Source: Pseudovirgaria hyperparasitica (lineage: Eukaryota; Ascomycota; Dothideomycetes; Acrospermales; Acrospermaceae). From it: 64,000 bases of DNA. Positions 21,424 through 35,814 of the stretch are shown here, in pieces. The DNA is taken from positions 2,748,804 through 2,812,803 of the forward strand of contig NW_022985549.1 in assembly GCF_010093815.1 (NCBI RefSeq). The letters run 5' to 3'. A program made the translations under genes and the position numbers. Each line of letters begins with the position of its first letter. Positions within the stretch are counted from its first letter, which is position 1. The notes below the pieces were generated by a model, which was not told where the DNA came from, did not search any database, and was given only the letters and a program-made list of their open reading frames with translations.

Positions 21424-24400
21424 GGTTTCGTAGAGTGTGGGCTATATTTAGGGTATGGATGAGGTATCGCGGGTCTGAAAACTGGTGTATAAGGTTTTGA
21501 GTGCATGCATGGTGGCTTTGTTGAGCGGTGTGTAAATCTTTCTCAAGAAGACCCTGGATGCAAGATGAATTACCTTTTTTTTACAGTGTTTTGCCGAACA
21601 AGACATCTTCCTAGCCAATCAGCATGGTAATACATACATTATTGAGCTGGTAAAAAGCGGTGATAACGAGACCCTAGTCGTCTAAAAATATCCAGACACG
21701 ATAGTTTAGCTTTGCATTGCTACAACGTGGCAGTAGTCTCGAACAGGTTCAAGCTTCTACCCATATCAAAGTTTCTCTTTATCTCGATGTCAATATCCTG
21801 GAAAAAGGCCGCTGGATCGGGAGTCATATTGCGAGTAGGGCCATATCGTTCTTTGATGATGACGAACAACCACAAAAAGCCATTCAAACAGAAATTTGCA
21901 GCGTCGACGACACTCATATCAAGCTCATATAGCTACATACACACATGCATACACTCAACACGCGGTACGATACTATCACACTTATAGCACCTCAAATTGA
22001 CAACATCACCTCTAGACTAACGTACAAGAAAAAAGCAAGAAAGAATATTACTCCGCATTCGTTCAGCACCCAAAAATACCCCAACGTCATATGCATGGAT
22101 CCACTACAGCAGCACACACACACACTCTCTCTCTCTATCCATGTCCAGCACATCACACCTCCACAAACGCCACCTAGTCCAACCCTGAAACACGCAGCGC
22201 ATCACGCGATTTCTAGCTGCCTCGTTATACAACATTATAGCACATTACATTACTCGCGCACTCGCTCACCCTACCGAATCCTGCACCTACCTAACAAACC
22301 TCTCTACACTCCAGAAATAGCATCTCGACGACACATCGAACTAAGCAGTGACCTGAAGCCCGTGCGGGTGGTATGGATTACAGACAGACCAGACGTGTGA
22401 CGTTTGAAATCCCCCTCCCCCCAGACCAACACAACTTCCCCCTGAATCGCATCGAAACGCATGATTCCACCGCGGTGGTTTTGTTTGCCACAGTGCCGTG
22501 TTTGCAAGATATTGGAATGTGGACAGGGAAAACGCAAGTCCCGAGTTTCCACGTCCCGCATCTAAACAAGCCCAGGAAAAAAAATGACGCATCACGTTTT
22601 TTTGAGTTGGCTGTTTCGCACATTTGCCCTTATACAGAAGGTACGTAACATGTTGAAACCCCAGATCGGGCGCCGGAGCGTGGCATGGCAGAGCTAGTTG
22701 GCGCATAACGCACGCGACGACGCAGTTCAAACACGCGACATCCGTCTGGTCCATTGGAGTGCCACAGGATTACACTCGATGCGCGCCTTGGATTTATCTA
22801 TACCAAAGGGGTTTTTAAACCTCCGAGACAGCCAGCCAGCCAGCCACCACGCGCGTCCCGAACCACAGGTCCAAACACACAAGTCTGGATAGAAGTCCGC
22901 CCGTCCGTCCATCCATCCACCCATCCAAGCACAATATGGTTCTAGCCCATCACAGCGTCCGTAGACCAGCCCGTGTTGCGCCTTCATGCTATGCCCTTAC
23001 TTACGACCGCAAATTTCGCCCCGGTCTCAATAACCCTAACGTGGTACGATTAAAGATCCCACACGGCGTCGCTCCGGTGCTGCACTAAGGTGAGTAATTC
23101 CAGCGATTCGAAGCCACGGGTTGCGCGGCTCGATCGGGAAGGACATCCATTGATATAGTCTTAGGCCTAGACGTGGACGGACAGACATATCATGACGTCT
23201 ATGGTGAGTCACGACTCATCGCGCGGTGCAAGGGTGTACAATATAGATGGAGCGAGAGAGTGCTACAATACGGTTTCGACAAATGGTGAGATACGCGGAA
23301 CGCTAGAATCCGCTAGAAGGAAGGGAAATAAAGGAGATGAGATGAGATGTGGGGGGAGAGCGATCTGGACGGACGGTCGGAGCAGGGTCCATATGTGGAA
23401 TATGAGGATTCCAGAGGCGAGATAGAGCAAGTTTGTTGTGGTGGTATTTGTCTGCTTGGTAGTTAGGGTAAATGGCTAGGAGGAGAGATGAGTTGATGGA
23501 CAGTTCCCAAGTCCAGAGTCCAGAGACCTGCTGCTTTGAGGGTGTGTTGCCGTGTCTGCAAGGGTTTAGCGCGTCATCGTGGGTTTCGGCAGAGGGCGAG
23601 AGCAGCTTCGAGATCGACCTCGAGGCTTACAGAAGTTCGTTTTCAATGGAAGCCTATGTTCGGAAAATAATTAGATTGGGGGCTTTGTAGACGGCAGGGT
23701 TAAGCCGCGCGACGAGCACGTGGAATCTGAGACCTGCTGCCCTGCGGCACAGCTGAGTATCCTGAGTTGAGGCTGTCGTGAAGTCCGCTGAAAGTGCGTT
23801 TGAAGCATTACAAATGCTGCTAAATTTATGACATCAAGATGCTAATTACTGGCGAGACTATCGTAGCACGCATGTGATCACATAGACTCCGCGGTGGTTG
23901 TGCGAATGCATAGCAAATATAGATACTGTTGCGCCTGCAAACCCCAATTCACGATGCTGATCAAGGTTCGCCAAGTGCTGACGATTGATGCCTAAGATCG
24001 ATCTACATGTAGCCGCCTTCAGGACGATGTAGATAGGATTTAAAGTTCAGGATGGGAAGCCTTATATGTAGGACCGAGACGATGGGTAGCTGTGGCTTCG
24101 TATCCCCAAAGTTAGGTGCCAATACCTATTCTTACTGGTCCTACTCGATGACGGTTTCGGCTGTAGGTATTTCCAAGCACGTCGTCGTTAGGCGTTCGGC
24201 CTGCAAACTGGTAAATAAAGCCCACTTGAGGCTGTCGAGAATATTGACAGCTGTAGCCAATCGAACTTACTCAGGATATCCCAGTAAAATGCCTCGGACT
24301 GTTGCCGTTGGCTAGTTGTTGTAGGCAGCCATCAAGCTTATTCAGACTTCACAATGTGCACGGCTTGAGGAAGAGCGACCCCTCGAAGGTTTGTCCAGTC

Positions 24401-26955
24401 ATGATGACAGACTGAGTTTCCAAATCTTGCATGTCAAGACGCTGCATGCGATGGTAACGTTACTTGACTGCAGTCGACCGCCTTGAGGGATGCAAGCTGG
24501 CCAATGAAACTTCTTGGGACTCAATGCACAAGTGTCTCGAAATCTGGTCTTTCAGCGAAGTCAATATTTTCGCGTGCGGCGTATGATCGATATTCTAGAA
24601 ACCTAAATCTGAATCACACGACTGGGTGTCGAGTCGAAACTGTCCTGGTGCGAACGCCGGTACCCAAATGCAGATCATGACGAGCTGCGAAGGTCCTGTT
24701 TGCCGATCCGGCAGCGAATTTACCCGATACCCGGATCGGCTTACCTTCGTGATTGATTGTGGTAAATCATGCCATGTTGATCCGCTCTGAATGCATGTCG
24801 TTTGTAGAGAACTGACTCTCATACGATGCGAATAATATCATTTGGATGGTGATTCTGGAACGCACTGTGGCAAACATAGCTCGTCAGGCGGGAGCAGGCA
24901 GAAGCAGGCAGCAAAGATAGGACCCGTAGGGCTGAATGTGATTTTTAAGTTTAATGGCGCAAATGCTGAAAGACCGTCATGACTCGGACGTGAGGGACCA
25001 AGACGAATGATATTGCTAGCGGCATCCGACTCACGAGAAAAGACTAGTAGTGGAAGCAGGGAAGTTTGGTGAAAGTGAGGACGCAGAAGAACAGTTTTGA
25101 CATTAACTCGATAATAGAGACCGATCATCATTGAGAGAGGAGTCTTGATGCTTCTCTTCCTGGGTGCAACCTAGACATGAAGTGAACGACTGACGACGCA
25201 GCGAAAGTGTCGTAGGTGGACATCCCCGCGTTGTCACCAGCACGGGCACTATTCAGGCTTCGAGAAGCACATCTGCCCTCTGAAAAATGTAGCCATCCAA
25301 ATCCCATTGGCTGGGGGTACGGATATAGTGTGGTGATCCGAATACCAGTTCGCTTTGGGACAAGGCGTTTCGGAAGGCTGCTCTGGCCAGCCAAATATGC
25401 CAACAAGCGTCGTCGCCTTGGGTTCCAACTGGTCTCGTTTGGGAGTAGCGAAACCAGAAAGGTGACTGTGTCTAGTCACTGAACGACTGAGACGGGAAGT
25501 TATGCAGACCTGTATGCCATATTGATGGTTGTCTGAGGTGTCACTGTTGTGTCAGGTTTCAGCATAGAGGAGGAGGAACGTAGATCGTTCGGTCTGACTC
25601 AGCTGGATTGCTTCAGCCATGTTTCTCCTGTTTCTGTCGCAGATGAACGAATGCATCTATTGTTGTAGGAACTGATCCAAGGTGCAGGGAGAAGCTGACA
25701 GTGTTAGCATAGATGAAATGGAGCCGCGATGGCTGACTATGGAGCGGGAATGAGGTCGGGTGGCTTTGTTGGCTGTAGATGAGCAAGCTTGGTGTCCAGA
25801 AGCGAGAAGATACAGGGTTGGATGGTGCGTATGTGTGTGTGTGCGTGCACGAATTGCGGCATAGCCTTTTTGGGAATAGATGGCGCGTCTAGGCCAGTCA
25901 TTTGGGTTGCAGGCTGGGTTCCTACGCCTGGAAAAGTTGGGCATTAGACTATTAGTGGTGGTGATGGCGGTGATGGTGGTGCTTATACTTTCACTTGCCT
26001 CGCGTCGAGTGCTGCGCTTGCATGAAAGATAACAGAGTATCACGAAGAATTAGAGAATCAATGCAAGTAGAAAATGCAAATACTATTCCAACCTGACGTG
26101 GGAGAGGACGCGTAGTCAATCTGCCTAAGGCATGATGAGAGCATGCGATCCTCATTGCTCAACGGACCCGAGATAGACGGACGGACGGACGGACGTGCAC
26201 GGACTGACGGACCGGATCAGACCAATGCACGTCTATATACACACATCTAACTAATATAAGACAGACAGCACGGGCAAGGTCAACCCCTGGAGAGTAGAGA
26301 CATGTCAAACGTAGCTGGCTGTTAGGAGCGCTAGTATACACGCCTTTCATCATTTACCGAAATCGACTTCTATTGCTGTGATGAGAGACGCATTACGCAT
26401 GAGAGGAGGAATGAAAGAATGAATGAGTGAATGAATGAATGAATGCACGGCTGGTCCGCCAAAGCCAAATCGACCCCTGTTCTGACTTTGTCCCTGAGGT
26501 GCCATTCTACTCCGACCCAAGTTAGTTGGCCCGAAGATTGGTAGGCGGACCCCCCCTCCCCCCTCCCCCCTCCCCATCCCCTCGCTTTCTCTCCGACCAG
26601 TGCTTTTCTGCAGCAGTATGTAGGCAGGGTAGGTAATTTTCCACCCAGACAGCTTGGATCGTCGCTATTTTCCCTGTTGACGCTCTTCTCCTTGATGATT
26701 TATTTCACAAAAGCAAAGTCAAACTCTCCCGCCCCCATGTTATGATATGGAAGTAATCGGTATTTAGTTCAACAAAGCCCCCCACCCCCAGTCTGCAACA
26801 CTGTTTGACCCCAGCCCAGAAGTGAAGAACGGCCAGCTATAAACCACGAACCCTGGCGGACCAGAGACATACAAGGTATTAGGGCGTCAAGCGTCAAGCG
26901 TCAAGCGTCCAACGTCCATCCTGATAGACTTCTTACCTTGGTATAATTACTGCTG

Positions 26956-27005
<50 letters not shown>

Positions 27006-27490
27006 GCCTGACAAGGGCCAGCGGGCTATCAGGGCAGCAACGAGGGCATCAAAGAGCAAAGACTTTTAGTGCCGCCAACGGTCCAACCTTCCTTCCTTCC
27101 TTCCTTTAGCCTTTCCCCACCTACACCACGCGCGCTACCACATTACACATCGTACACACCACGCATTTCACATTCGAATCCACCTCGTTATCCACCTCGC
27201 ACCGCGCTTGCATACTTCGCTCCCTGTCTCCGTCTTCACACAGCAATCCTCTTCAGGCTCTACTGCATCCGTGCATCCACCCGTTCCCACTTCTCGACCT
27301 TGTCTGCCGTTTGCTATTTTCCTATTGCCAGGAGGAGCCCTCGTATCCAAGCCCTCCCTCCCGCAACTTTATCCACTAAACAAAATAGTCTTGCATTGGC
27401 TTTGGAAAAACTCCCGGTCAATGCTGAAACGCCTCTGAAAAGGCCCCATACAAACACACTCTTCTACTACCATCATCCCTCCCACCACGC
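21424..27490. other. Gene-poor 6-kb region with simple repeats
   Basis: No coding frame with family resemblance on either strand, although many frames of 60-150 codons occur by chance. Simple repeats seen: CA/CT runs near 22110-22140, AGCC and ATCC tetranucleotides near 22830-22925, ACGG near 26177-26195, AATG near 26420-26445, a 7-bp GCGTCAA triplet array near 26886-26908, the CTA array listed separately, and CTTC near 27090-27110. The last ~400 bp are pyrimidine-rich leader and promoter for the RING gene. Confidence 0.5.
26956..27004. repeat. (CTA)n microsatellite
   Basis: About sixteen uninterrupted CTA triplets, preceded by CTGCTG, about 490 bp upstream of the RING/PH/VWA gene. Non-coding as far as I can see; likely length-variable. 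Confidence 0.95.
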
Positions 27491-30400
27491 ATGTCTCTAT
27501 ACACCAGCGCCCGTTCCCACCTCTCTTCCTCCAACCATCACTCCTATGTCCGCAAACCATCCCAGGATTCGAAAGACATTGAGCACAATCTCCATGAACT
27601 CGGTCTACTAGGTGCTCCAAGCAAGAAGCCCAAACAGCGTCCCAAAAGATCCAAGGGTGTCGAATTTAAGAACCCTCCGTCCGATCGTGGTGAGGCCCCC
27701 TCCCTACCTCCAATGCCAGACTTCTGGCCGACGCATAACTCACACAACGTCTTGTCAGGTTACCGACCACCCTCACGGTCATCTCACTATTCCGACCCCA
27801 CGAGGCAGAGCCACCGTCCTTCAACTTCCAAGGCATCCTACTCCAGCAGTGATACGTTCCCAAAGAGAGGCATGGCGGCGGTGATGGATTTGGAAAAATC
27901 AAGGACTAGGAGAGACAGGACATTCATTGGAGCTGAGTGTGCTGTATGCGAAGAGCCGTTGGAGCACACATTGCGCGGAGAAAGAATACTACAATTGTCA
28001 TGTGGCCATGTTTCGCACGAAGCATGCTTTTACGAGTACATTCGCGAGTTTGAATCGCAACAGTGTCCAACTTGCTGTGCCCCACTGGCCTTGGATACGA
28101 GTAGGGGAGGTAATGTTCTGGACTTAGGTATGCCCTATCTAGCGTGGTCGCGCAATATCCTACTGATTAGTTGTACAGAGAAGCTTAGCTCCATTGTACG
28201 CTCCGCCGAGGCCAATCATGAGCATCAGCAACAGCATCACCAGAACAGAAGCGCACAGGCTACACCAACGCCATGGGATACGCAGCCTATGTCAGACCAC
28301 GGTGCGCGCATGTCAGATCGCATGTCAGAAGGTGCCATGCGTTCCATGCCATACGAGTACCGGAATCAGCGCGACAGCGCCCATGGCAGCAACACGAGTG
28401 TCCAGCGCCGTGGTACAGGGTCCTCACGCCAACAACACTACCGGAACGACAGCGGTGCAACCGCTGTCACTTCGTCTGGCGACTACGCTGATCAGCAGTT
28501 GAATGGAAGTACTCGTAGACATGACTACGATGTTCATGCCATGGAAAGCTCTCTTCAGAGCCCCAGAGGTCTACTGAAGAACCCAATCCCTGCGCCCACC
28601 GTCACTGTCCGGAGCGAGTTTCCAACCATTAGTCGTTCAAGGCAGCAGCAAAGTCTGACTTGTCTAGTGACTGTGGAAGTCGTGGAAGGAAAATGGAGAC
28701 CAGATCCGGCGGACATTCGTGGTGCGCCACCAATGCCAGTTCCGAACCCGAGTGATTACGACCGTGCAAAATCACCGGCTCCAAGCCGTGCAACTTTCGA
28801 GGACATGTACGAAACCCAAGAGGAGCTAGATTCCATCACTGAAGACCTTCATTCCCGAGTTGAGAACTGGCACGGACTGGTATTTTCGCGATTTGGCAAG
28901 CTTCGACTCCATGGACATGTGCGAGTGGGGAAAGATCGCCAGTCTTGGCAAGAGCTGGAATGCTACCTATTCTCCGAGATGCTTATATGTGTCAAGGAGA
29001 AGAAGAATCAACAGCAATGGGATGAGTCAGGAAACAAGAAGCCAAGATGCACGCTGAAGGGATCAATATTGATAAAGAAACACCTCCAACAGATCGAATC
29101 ATCTGCAGGTGAGCATGACGCTTCAACAGCATCAAGGTTTCAATTGACTGACACGTGTCTAGAAGATCATATCCTTACTCTCAGCTTATCGGTGAATGAG
29201 CTTCCTTCGTTCCACCTCCAGTTCCAGGACCGGTCGCAGTTGGATATCTGGCGACGAGCTTTGACGAATTTGAACAGCGACGTCGCACGACCGCGTCGTG
29301 TCGCTGATTACGAGCTCGACAACTCCGGTACTGACGACGAGGAACTGCATCGATCCAAGAGTAAGCGCAATTCATCTACGCACTCGTCCTATGGACCTCG
29401 ATCGACGGCTACTGCTCCTACCGAGTACACTAATTCACGCCTGGGCTCAACAGACATTCACATGCCTCAATCCGTTCACGTGCCTTTGGATATTATCATA
29501 GTAATTCCCATATCTTCTTCGATGGCTGGCCTGAAAATCTCTTTGTTGCGCGACACTCTCCGATTCCTAGTCAACAACCTCGGTGAAAGAGACAGAATGG
29601 GTCTGGTCACTTTTGGTTCAAGTGGTGGTGGCGTACCGCTGGTTAGCATGATGAGCAAGTCTTGGACTGGGTGGTCTAAAATCCTCGATTCGATTCGCCC
29701 TGTTGGCCAGAAGAGCTTACGCGCGGATGTGGTAGAAGGCGCGAATGTTGCTATGGACCTACTGATGCAAAGGAAATCGGCGAATCCTCTGTCTAGCATT
29801 CTGCTCATTAGTGACTCTTCTGTCTCGGATGGGGAAAGCGTGGACTTCGTTGTTTCACGAGCAGAAGCAGCAAAGTAAGTTGTTTAGACATGATGTTTGA
29901 AGAATGTGCTTCTGACCGTATCGCAGGGTCGCAATTCACTCCTTTGGTTTAGGTCTTACACACAAGCCCGACACAATGATCGAACTATCTACTCGCACGA
30001 AGGCTTCCTACACGTATGTCAAAGACTGGATGATGCTACGGGAATGCGCCGCCGGCTATCTCGGTGCACTTCAGACCACATCACATCAAAATGTGAAACT
30101 GAAGCTGCGTCTACCCGAAGGGTCTCCTGCCAAGTTTGTTAAAATCAGCGGCGCTCTGCAGATCACGAAACGCGCCACAGGCCGCGATGCTGAAGCGTCA
30201 CTGGGCGACCTTCGCTTTGGCGACAAGCGGGACATTCTTGTTCAATTAGCCATCGCTCCTGAGACTGGCTCTCCAGAACAGCTGCCTGCTGATGCTTGGG
30301 AGACGATAGTGTCCGGACTTGAGGCCCTAGGCGGTCCAGTCGACTCCGACGACCAGCGCATTCTTAGTGTGGAGGAAGTCCCTCTTATTCAGGCTGACCT

Positions 30401-31094
30401 GATGTACGGTGACATACTCCGAGAAGGTACAGTGTCCCATCTCCCACGGCCATCACTTCTTGCTATAACAATTCTGCCCGGACCATCGCGTCCGAAGTCC
30501 ACCAACCGGCCTATGACGCCCCCAATCCCACCACATCCTTCTGTTGTTCAGCGTCGAATGGAACTCCTCACTTCCGACATGCTTACTCGCGCCCTCACTC
30601 TCGTATCGCGTGGCCAACACGAACGTGCACACCACCTCCTGAGTGAAACTCGTAGCATACTTAAAGGTCTCGCCAAGGGAGGCTTGCCACCGCTACCACC
30701 TCCTCCGTCCGCAGGCCTTCCTAAGCCACCCAAAGACAAAGAGGGTTCCGACAAGAGCCAATCGCCCGTTGCGGAACCTCTTGAACGCCGCGAATCGCCA
30801 AACCCAACGAACATGTTCACTCCTGCTGCAGGCATTGACGCGGCCACGATGTTTGCCCTTGACGCCGAGCTTCATACCAGTTTAGAGTGGATGAACCACC
30901 CGGCGATCTTCGGACGTGATTCGCGCAAGGCTGTGCTACAGGCTATTGGCGTGATATCCAGTCAACGCGGATACACATTCCGCACGCCTAGCGAAAGTCT
31001 TTGGGCAGAGCGCATCGCGGGCATCAAGAAGCTCTCAGAGCGTAGCCGCGAGTGGCGCGAGAGCGGTGACGAAGCACTGATGGAGGAGTCTTGA
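27491..31094 (+). CDS. RING-H2 / PH / VWA domain scaffold-like protein
   Basis: Model: 27491..28127, 28179..29874 and 29927..31094 (1166 aa). Intron 2 (52 nt, GTAAGT...CGCAG) is firm; intron 1 (51 nt, GTATGC...GTACAG) is probable, as it is a multiple of three without a stop. Domains in order: basic disordered N-terminus; RING-H2 finger C150-C195 (C-AV-C ... C-GHVSHEAC ... CPTC), expected to recruit an E2 ubiquitin enzyme; a Gln/Ser/Arg-rich linker; a PH-like domain about 441-585 (GKLRLHGHVRVG ... IWRRALTNLN); a VWA domain from about 648 to 830 that continues across intron 2; and a C-terminal helical region. The VWA metal motif DxSxS is degenerate (IPISSSM, no Asp), so it is probably a protein-binding fold. 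The order RING-PH-VWA matches the Far1/Ste5 mating-pathway scaffolds; orthology is inference only. Confidence 0.85.
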
Positions 31095-32397
31095 TTGGAT
31101 GTGCGGAAACTTTCGACGACTGACGATGATGATGCGATGACGACGAGAACGGGCAGATTCAACATATTGTGCATAATATTTACTGCTTTGTACACGGTGT
31201 ACTCCTATTGGACCGGGGCATGTGGAAGCCATGCACACCTTTACTTTGACAGATACCTCCGACGCACGTTGAGCTTTTGTTTTGTTTTTGTGCGACGGAC
31301 GCGATCGCGGAGTTTTGGCGATCGACCGGGCAGGAGTCTTCACATTTACTCCGATGCAGCATATGGAATGGCGAAATAACATACGCGGTAGGGGTGAACA
31401 GGGACATTTGACATAAATTGTTTCCTTTGTTTTGGACTCGGGCACTGTTTTCATGGTCCTTTTGCTTACTGCGGATGATACCTCTTGTTGATGCTAAACT
31501 TTTTTTTTGCTTGAGCCATATATTTCTATATATACCGTGCGCTACGGGCGCAGCAGCAGCAGCCACCACTTAGTTTCCGGAGCGTCCTGTCCTGTCATGT
31601 ATAAAACAGTCTAGATGGCCAGACAAATTGATTCTTAACATGGTTCGAACTTCAGAAATTCCTGTTTACTTTTTTTGAGGAACAATTTGGCATTCGTTCT
31701 CTACTTATCACAAGCCCCGAAATTAGAAAGCATATGTGGATGGATAGATAGCTACGAGTAATAATATAATAACCAGTTTTCCAGGAAACTATCTTTGTCC
31801 CTCCACCCTGTAAATCACCGTCTCATCTCCATTCTATACCTTGCTTACTTGCCTACTTGCTAATACGATATGCTGTATGAAGGACCGGAGTAGAGGGGAC
31901 CAGGGCGCCATTGGAGATTGGAGATCTGAAATGGAGTAGTATATAGTACTAAATAGGTGGGTAGAGGGAGTCAGGGGAGGGAGGGCATGCAGACGTAGAA
32001 GATGTGTGATGTGATACAGTAAGTGGTTGGAGAGGGTTAATGGGTACGTAAGTGATGTGTGTATGTGTTGTCTCTGATACATGTACTTTTTCTGCTTTTT
32101 TATTTTTGTTTTCGCGCCGTTGAGTATGAATATGTGTTGGTGGATGGTGTGATGTGGGGGCATGCATGTAGTGTTTTGACTTTGGTTGTTTCTTTGCTTG
32201 TTTATTCTGTTCTTTCACGATTTATAGTGATATGATGATATGATAAGATATTTCAATGCCTAGGATTGTTGTCTCATTGTTTTCTCACCGCTGTCTTTCA
32301 TGGTTGGGTATTTTTCCTTTGTCCTGCCTTGCCCTGCCTTGTCTTGACTTGCCTTGCTTTGACTCGCCTTACCTCGCCTCGCCTCGCTTTCTGATGC

Positions 32398-32461
32398 GCG
32401 TGCGTGCGTGCGTGCGTGCGTGTGTGCGTGTGTGCGTGTGTGCGTGTGTGCGTGTGTGCGT
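32398..32461. repeat. (TGCG)n / (TGTGTGCG)n microsatellite
   Basis: Alternating purine-pyrimidine array of TGCG units passing into TGTGTGCG units. Such tracts can adopt Z-DNA; no coding role is visible. Confidence 0.9.
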
Positions 32462-35400
32462 CCGGTTCCTTTCGGATGCTGGATGGAGTAGTCTCACCAC
32501 CAACCCCTTCATAAGAAGGCACAAGCACAAGCATTACACAAACACAAAACACAATGAATAATACTGCACAAACCACATGCATCTGCTCAAGCACACCGCC
32601 GCCCCCCGCCGCTTGCAGCCCGCACCAGGCAGGGGTCCATCCCACCAAGTTCCAAACACGCAGACCCTGACATCCTGACATTCTGACGTTCTGGCAATCA
32701 AGTAGTAATCTAGTAATCAGTCTCAAAGAAAAGTCCAAAACAGCCATTGTAACCATCCATCCATCCATCTTCAGATTCCTTCCGCGCTCCCTGCGTACCA
32801 GCCACATCCTTTCTCCATGGCCAACACAATCCTTCCAGCCACTGGGACCTCGTTGCTTCTTTTTTCTTTGGTTGTACATCTTTCCTCCCCCTTGTTTTTT
32901 TCCACCGATTAATATGCGGTGCGCGTGCTGCAGCAGCTGCGGCGCATGATGGGCAACCTGGCCGGGCCGTCCGCGGGGTGGCACAGCTCAGCCTGCCGGG
33001 GCCCCAGATGAGCGTGCGAGGAGCCTTGTCCTGGGGATGTAAATGGTGATACAGTGACAGAGTGATGGAGTGCATGGGAACATACATGATACATGCGTAC
33101 TTGGAAATACTCGATATGGGACTATGAGTACGCGGGTATGCGATGGATGATGGCAGAGCATGCCCAAAACACAGACACACACTCCCCCTCCCCGGTCCTC
33201 AGCACGCAAAACTACTCCGTGGATACATGTACCTAGCCAGCCAGCCAGCTGGGACAACAACAACAACCGCAACAACTATAACTACAACAAACCCCAGCAA
33301 AACGTCGAGCAAAAAAGCCGTTTTCGAATAAGAAAATAGAAGCCGGTCCAACCGCACAAGCACAAACACACGCCCCAACGGCAAACCGCCGTCCCGCAAC
33401 AAGCAAGCAACAACAAGCCAACAAGCAACAAGCAAACAGCCACTAATATCGCCCATCCATTGCAAAACATCCCGTTCCAACGGCTTTTTTTGTTATTATT
33501 ACAGTACTACTTACTATGCACCACCCCATCAACAAATATCCTGCAGGAGCTGGACAAACACACCGACAGACGGAACTACCCATACCACAGATTACCACCG
33601 ACGAGAATACCCCCGAGACACATTCCCCGAATCATCTCCACCCCCCTCCCCTGCACGGAGGTGCCTCCATTGCACATTGCCAAACAAACAGATACAACCC
33701 CCTCCCCCTTATCTCTCTTTCTCTCTCCAGGGGACCGGCCGAACTGCGGGGCAGAATGCCCGTCGCTGTCGCACCGTGATGGCGGGGTGTGGGTTTCTGA
33801 GGCATGTTTGTGTGCTGGGATGGCTGTGTATTTTACAGTACCTGCGTTGTGATGTGGGGCTTGAGGAAGGGGAATGGTGGTGTAATCGGTCGGAAGCATA
33901 GGATTTTGCGCGCGTTTTCATGGATGTGGGATGGCTGGGCTGTGCTGGGTAGGGTATGCTATGGTAGGGTAGGATAGGGCAGGCAGGCCGATTGATTATA
34001 ATGTGTACTATGTGCTGTGTATCTCAGACGTTAACGGTAAGAGTGTGGCGGCACGGCCATGGCATTGACCTTTTGTTGCGCGGTTGGGCGAATCGTGGTG
34101 TTGGGGCATGGCATCAGCAATGTGGCTGTGTAGATGTCTAGGGAATGGGAAAGGCAGGTAAGAGGACTGGACTGCCGGTGTACTCCATGCTTCGTTGCGA
34201 TTCATCTCGGAGAGGGGACAATGGTACGTGTGGAAGATTGGTGAGACCCGGCACACACTGGAAGCTGACGAAGAAAGGTGACGACGACGGGGCGGGACAC
34301 AGGGCGAGCCAGGGCAAGACAAGGCGACGACGACGATGACTCCCAGTCGCCACACGCACGCACGCACCGGAGCACTGATGCTTGACCCCATGACGCCATC
34401 CACGCCGCCCACGCGCTGTACGCGTTTCCAATTGCAACTTCAAGACTCTCATGCATGAGATCAATATAACAGAAGAAGGTGCTATTCTCCTGCCGCAGAA
34501 ACTGCCATCGTCGCCGCATCCCATGCCGGCTCCTTCAGATCAAGCAAAAACACAATATAGGCCCGCGCGCCCAAGACACGGGATGGACTGAGAGTGAGGG
34601 AGCGAGAGGGAGAGAGTGTGAGGGAGGGGGCGCTCGCTCGCGCGGGTGCCCGATGTTTGCTCGTGCGCTGAGATGCAGTGCATGTTGCGTGTATCAGAAT
34701 CGGTGATCTGCTCTGTATGTTGGAAGGAAGGGCGCGAGCGTGGAAGGAAGTTGGGAAGACACCACACGGACAACGTTTTGGCGTTTTGCATCGTCGTTGG
34801 CTGGGATTTTCTCAAAGGAACGGACGACCCATACACAGTAAAATGACGGACAACCTCTGTATGCTCGTGGGGTGTGCTTTTTTGTGTGACTGGACTTCAG
34901 TCTGGCGTCTGAAGTAATCCCCAAGCACGCATCTAGATATCAGATGTTGTGGTGAAATCTGGTGACAAGATAGACTACAGTAACTCTGATCCATTCTAGG
35001 AAAATGCTTCCAATTTATATCTTCAGCCCTGTTAGGATCTGCATGCCGACGTCTTGTTCGGCCTGACCTCGCGTGGCGATAGACTATTGCCATCAAAGCA
35101 GGCTGCGGTTTACTATATTGGGTCGTGACGCTGGGCCTGCTAGCAATCGAGGAAGAAAGAGGTAGAAGATGAAGATATTCTAGCACGGAACACGCCAGAA
35201 TGGCCAGATGCAGACGACCACCCGGGGTACCTAGATGTGGATGTGTTCTAGCATCCAGAATTAAGAGTGCTAAGAATGCTAAGAATGCGTGCCAAGTGTG
35301 GAGTGAGAGTGTGCAGGCCAGGGTTGTATGCTTTGTCGACCTTAGACGTATGGTAATACATGACATGACACGACACTATTAATTCCCCCAATACTCTAGT

Positions 35401-35814
35401 CTTTTCAGGACGTGATCAGTCTCAATATATATTATTTGACCTGGTTGATGGTTGGTGCCAAGGACCTAAGGCATCTGCCAGCATTCAAGATGGTGGGACT
35501 AGGTATGCGACCAAATCCGGTAATTGTTCCATCTATGACCTGTGGAACACACAGATGGTTGTACGCATACTTGCTGTGCATCTTTAGACATGCACATCGC
35601 TAGTATAGCCATGACCTGTATGAGTTGTTCTTGTGGGTTTCCATTTCTCAGCGCGCACGTGGAGCGGTGACCGACTATATGTCACAGGCGTGGCATGGTT
35701 GGACGCGTCAATGCTGGCAGCCGTGCTATCTTTACTAGAGTCATTATCTCGCCTACTGTGATGACGTACAGTAGGCCATGTTGATGTACAGAATACTTAT
35801 TCGATATTGCGGGT

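Noticed and set aside
31630-31660. GGTTCGAAC resembling a tRNA B box
   Set aside because: No A box or cloverleaf stems at the required spacing; no other tRNA candidate was found on either strand.
32298-32984. 228-codon minus-strand frame crossing the TGCG microsatellite
   Set aside because: Composition is dominated by the repeat (Thr-His-Ala runs) and by random sequence; no domain or splice context.
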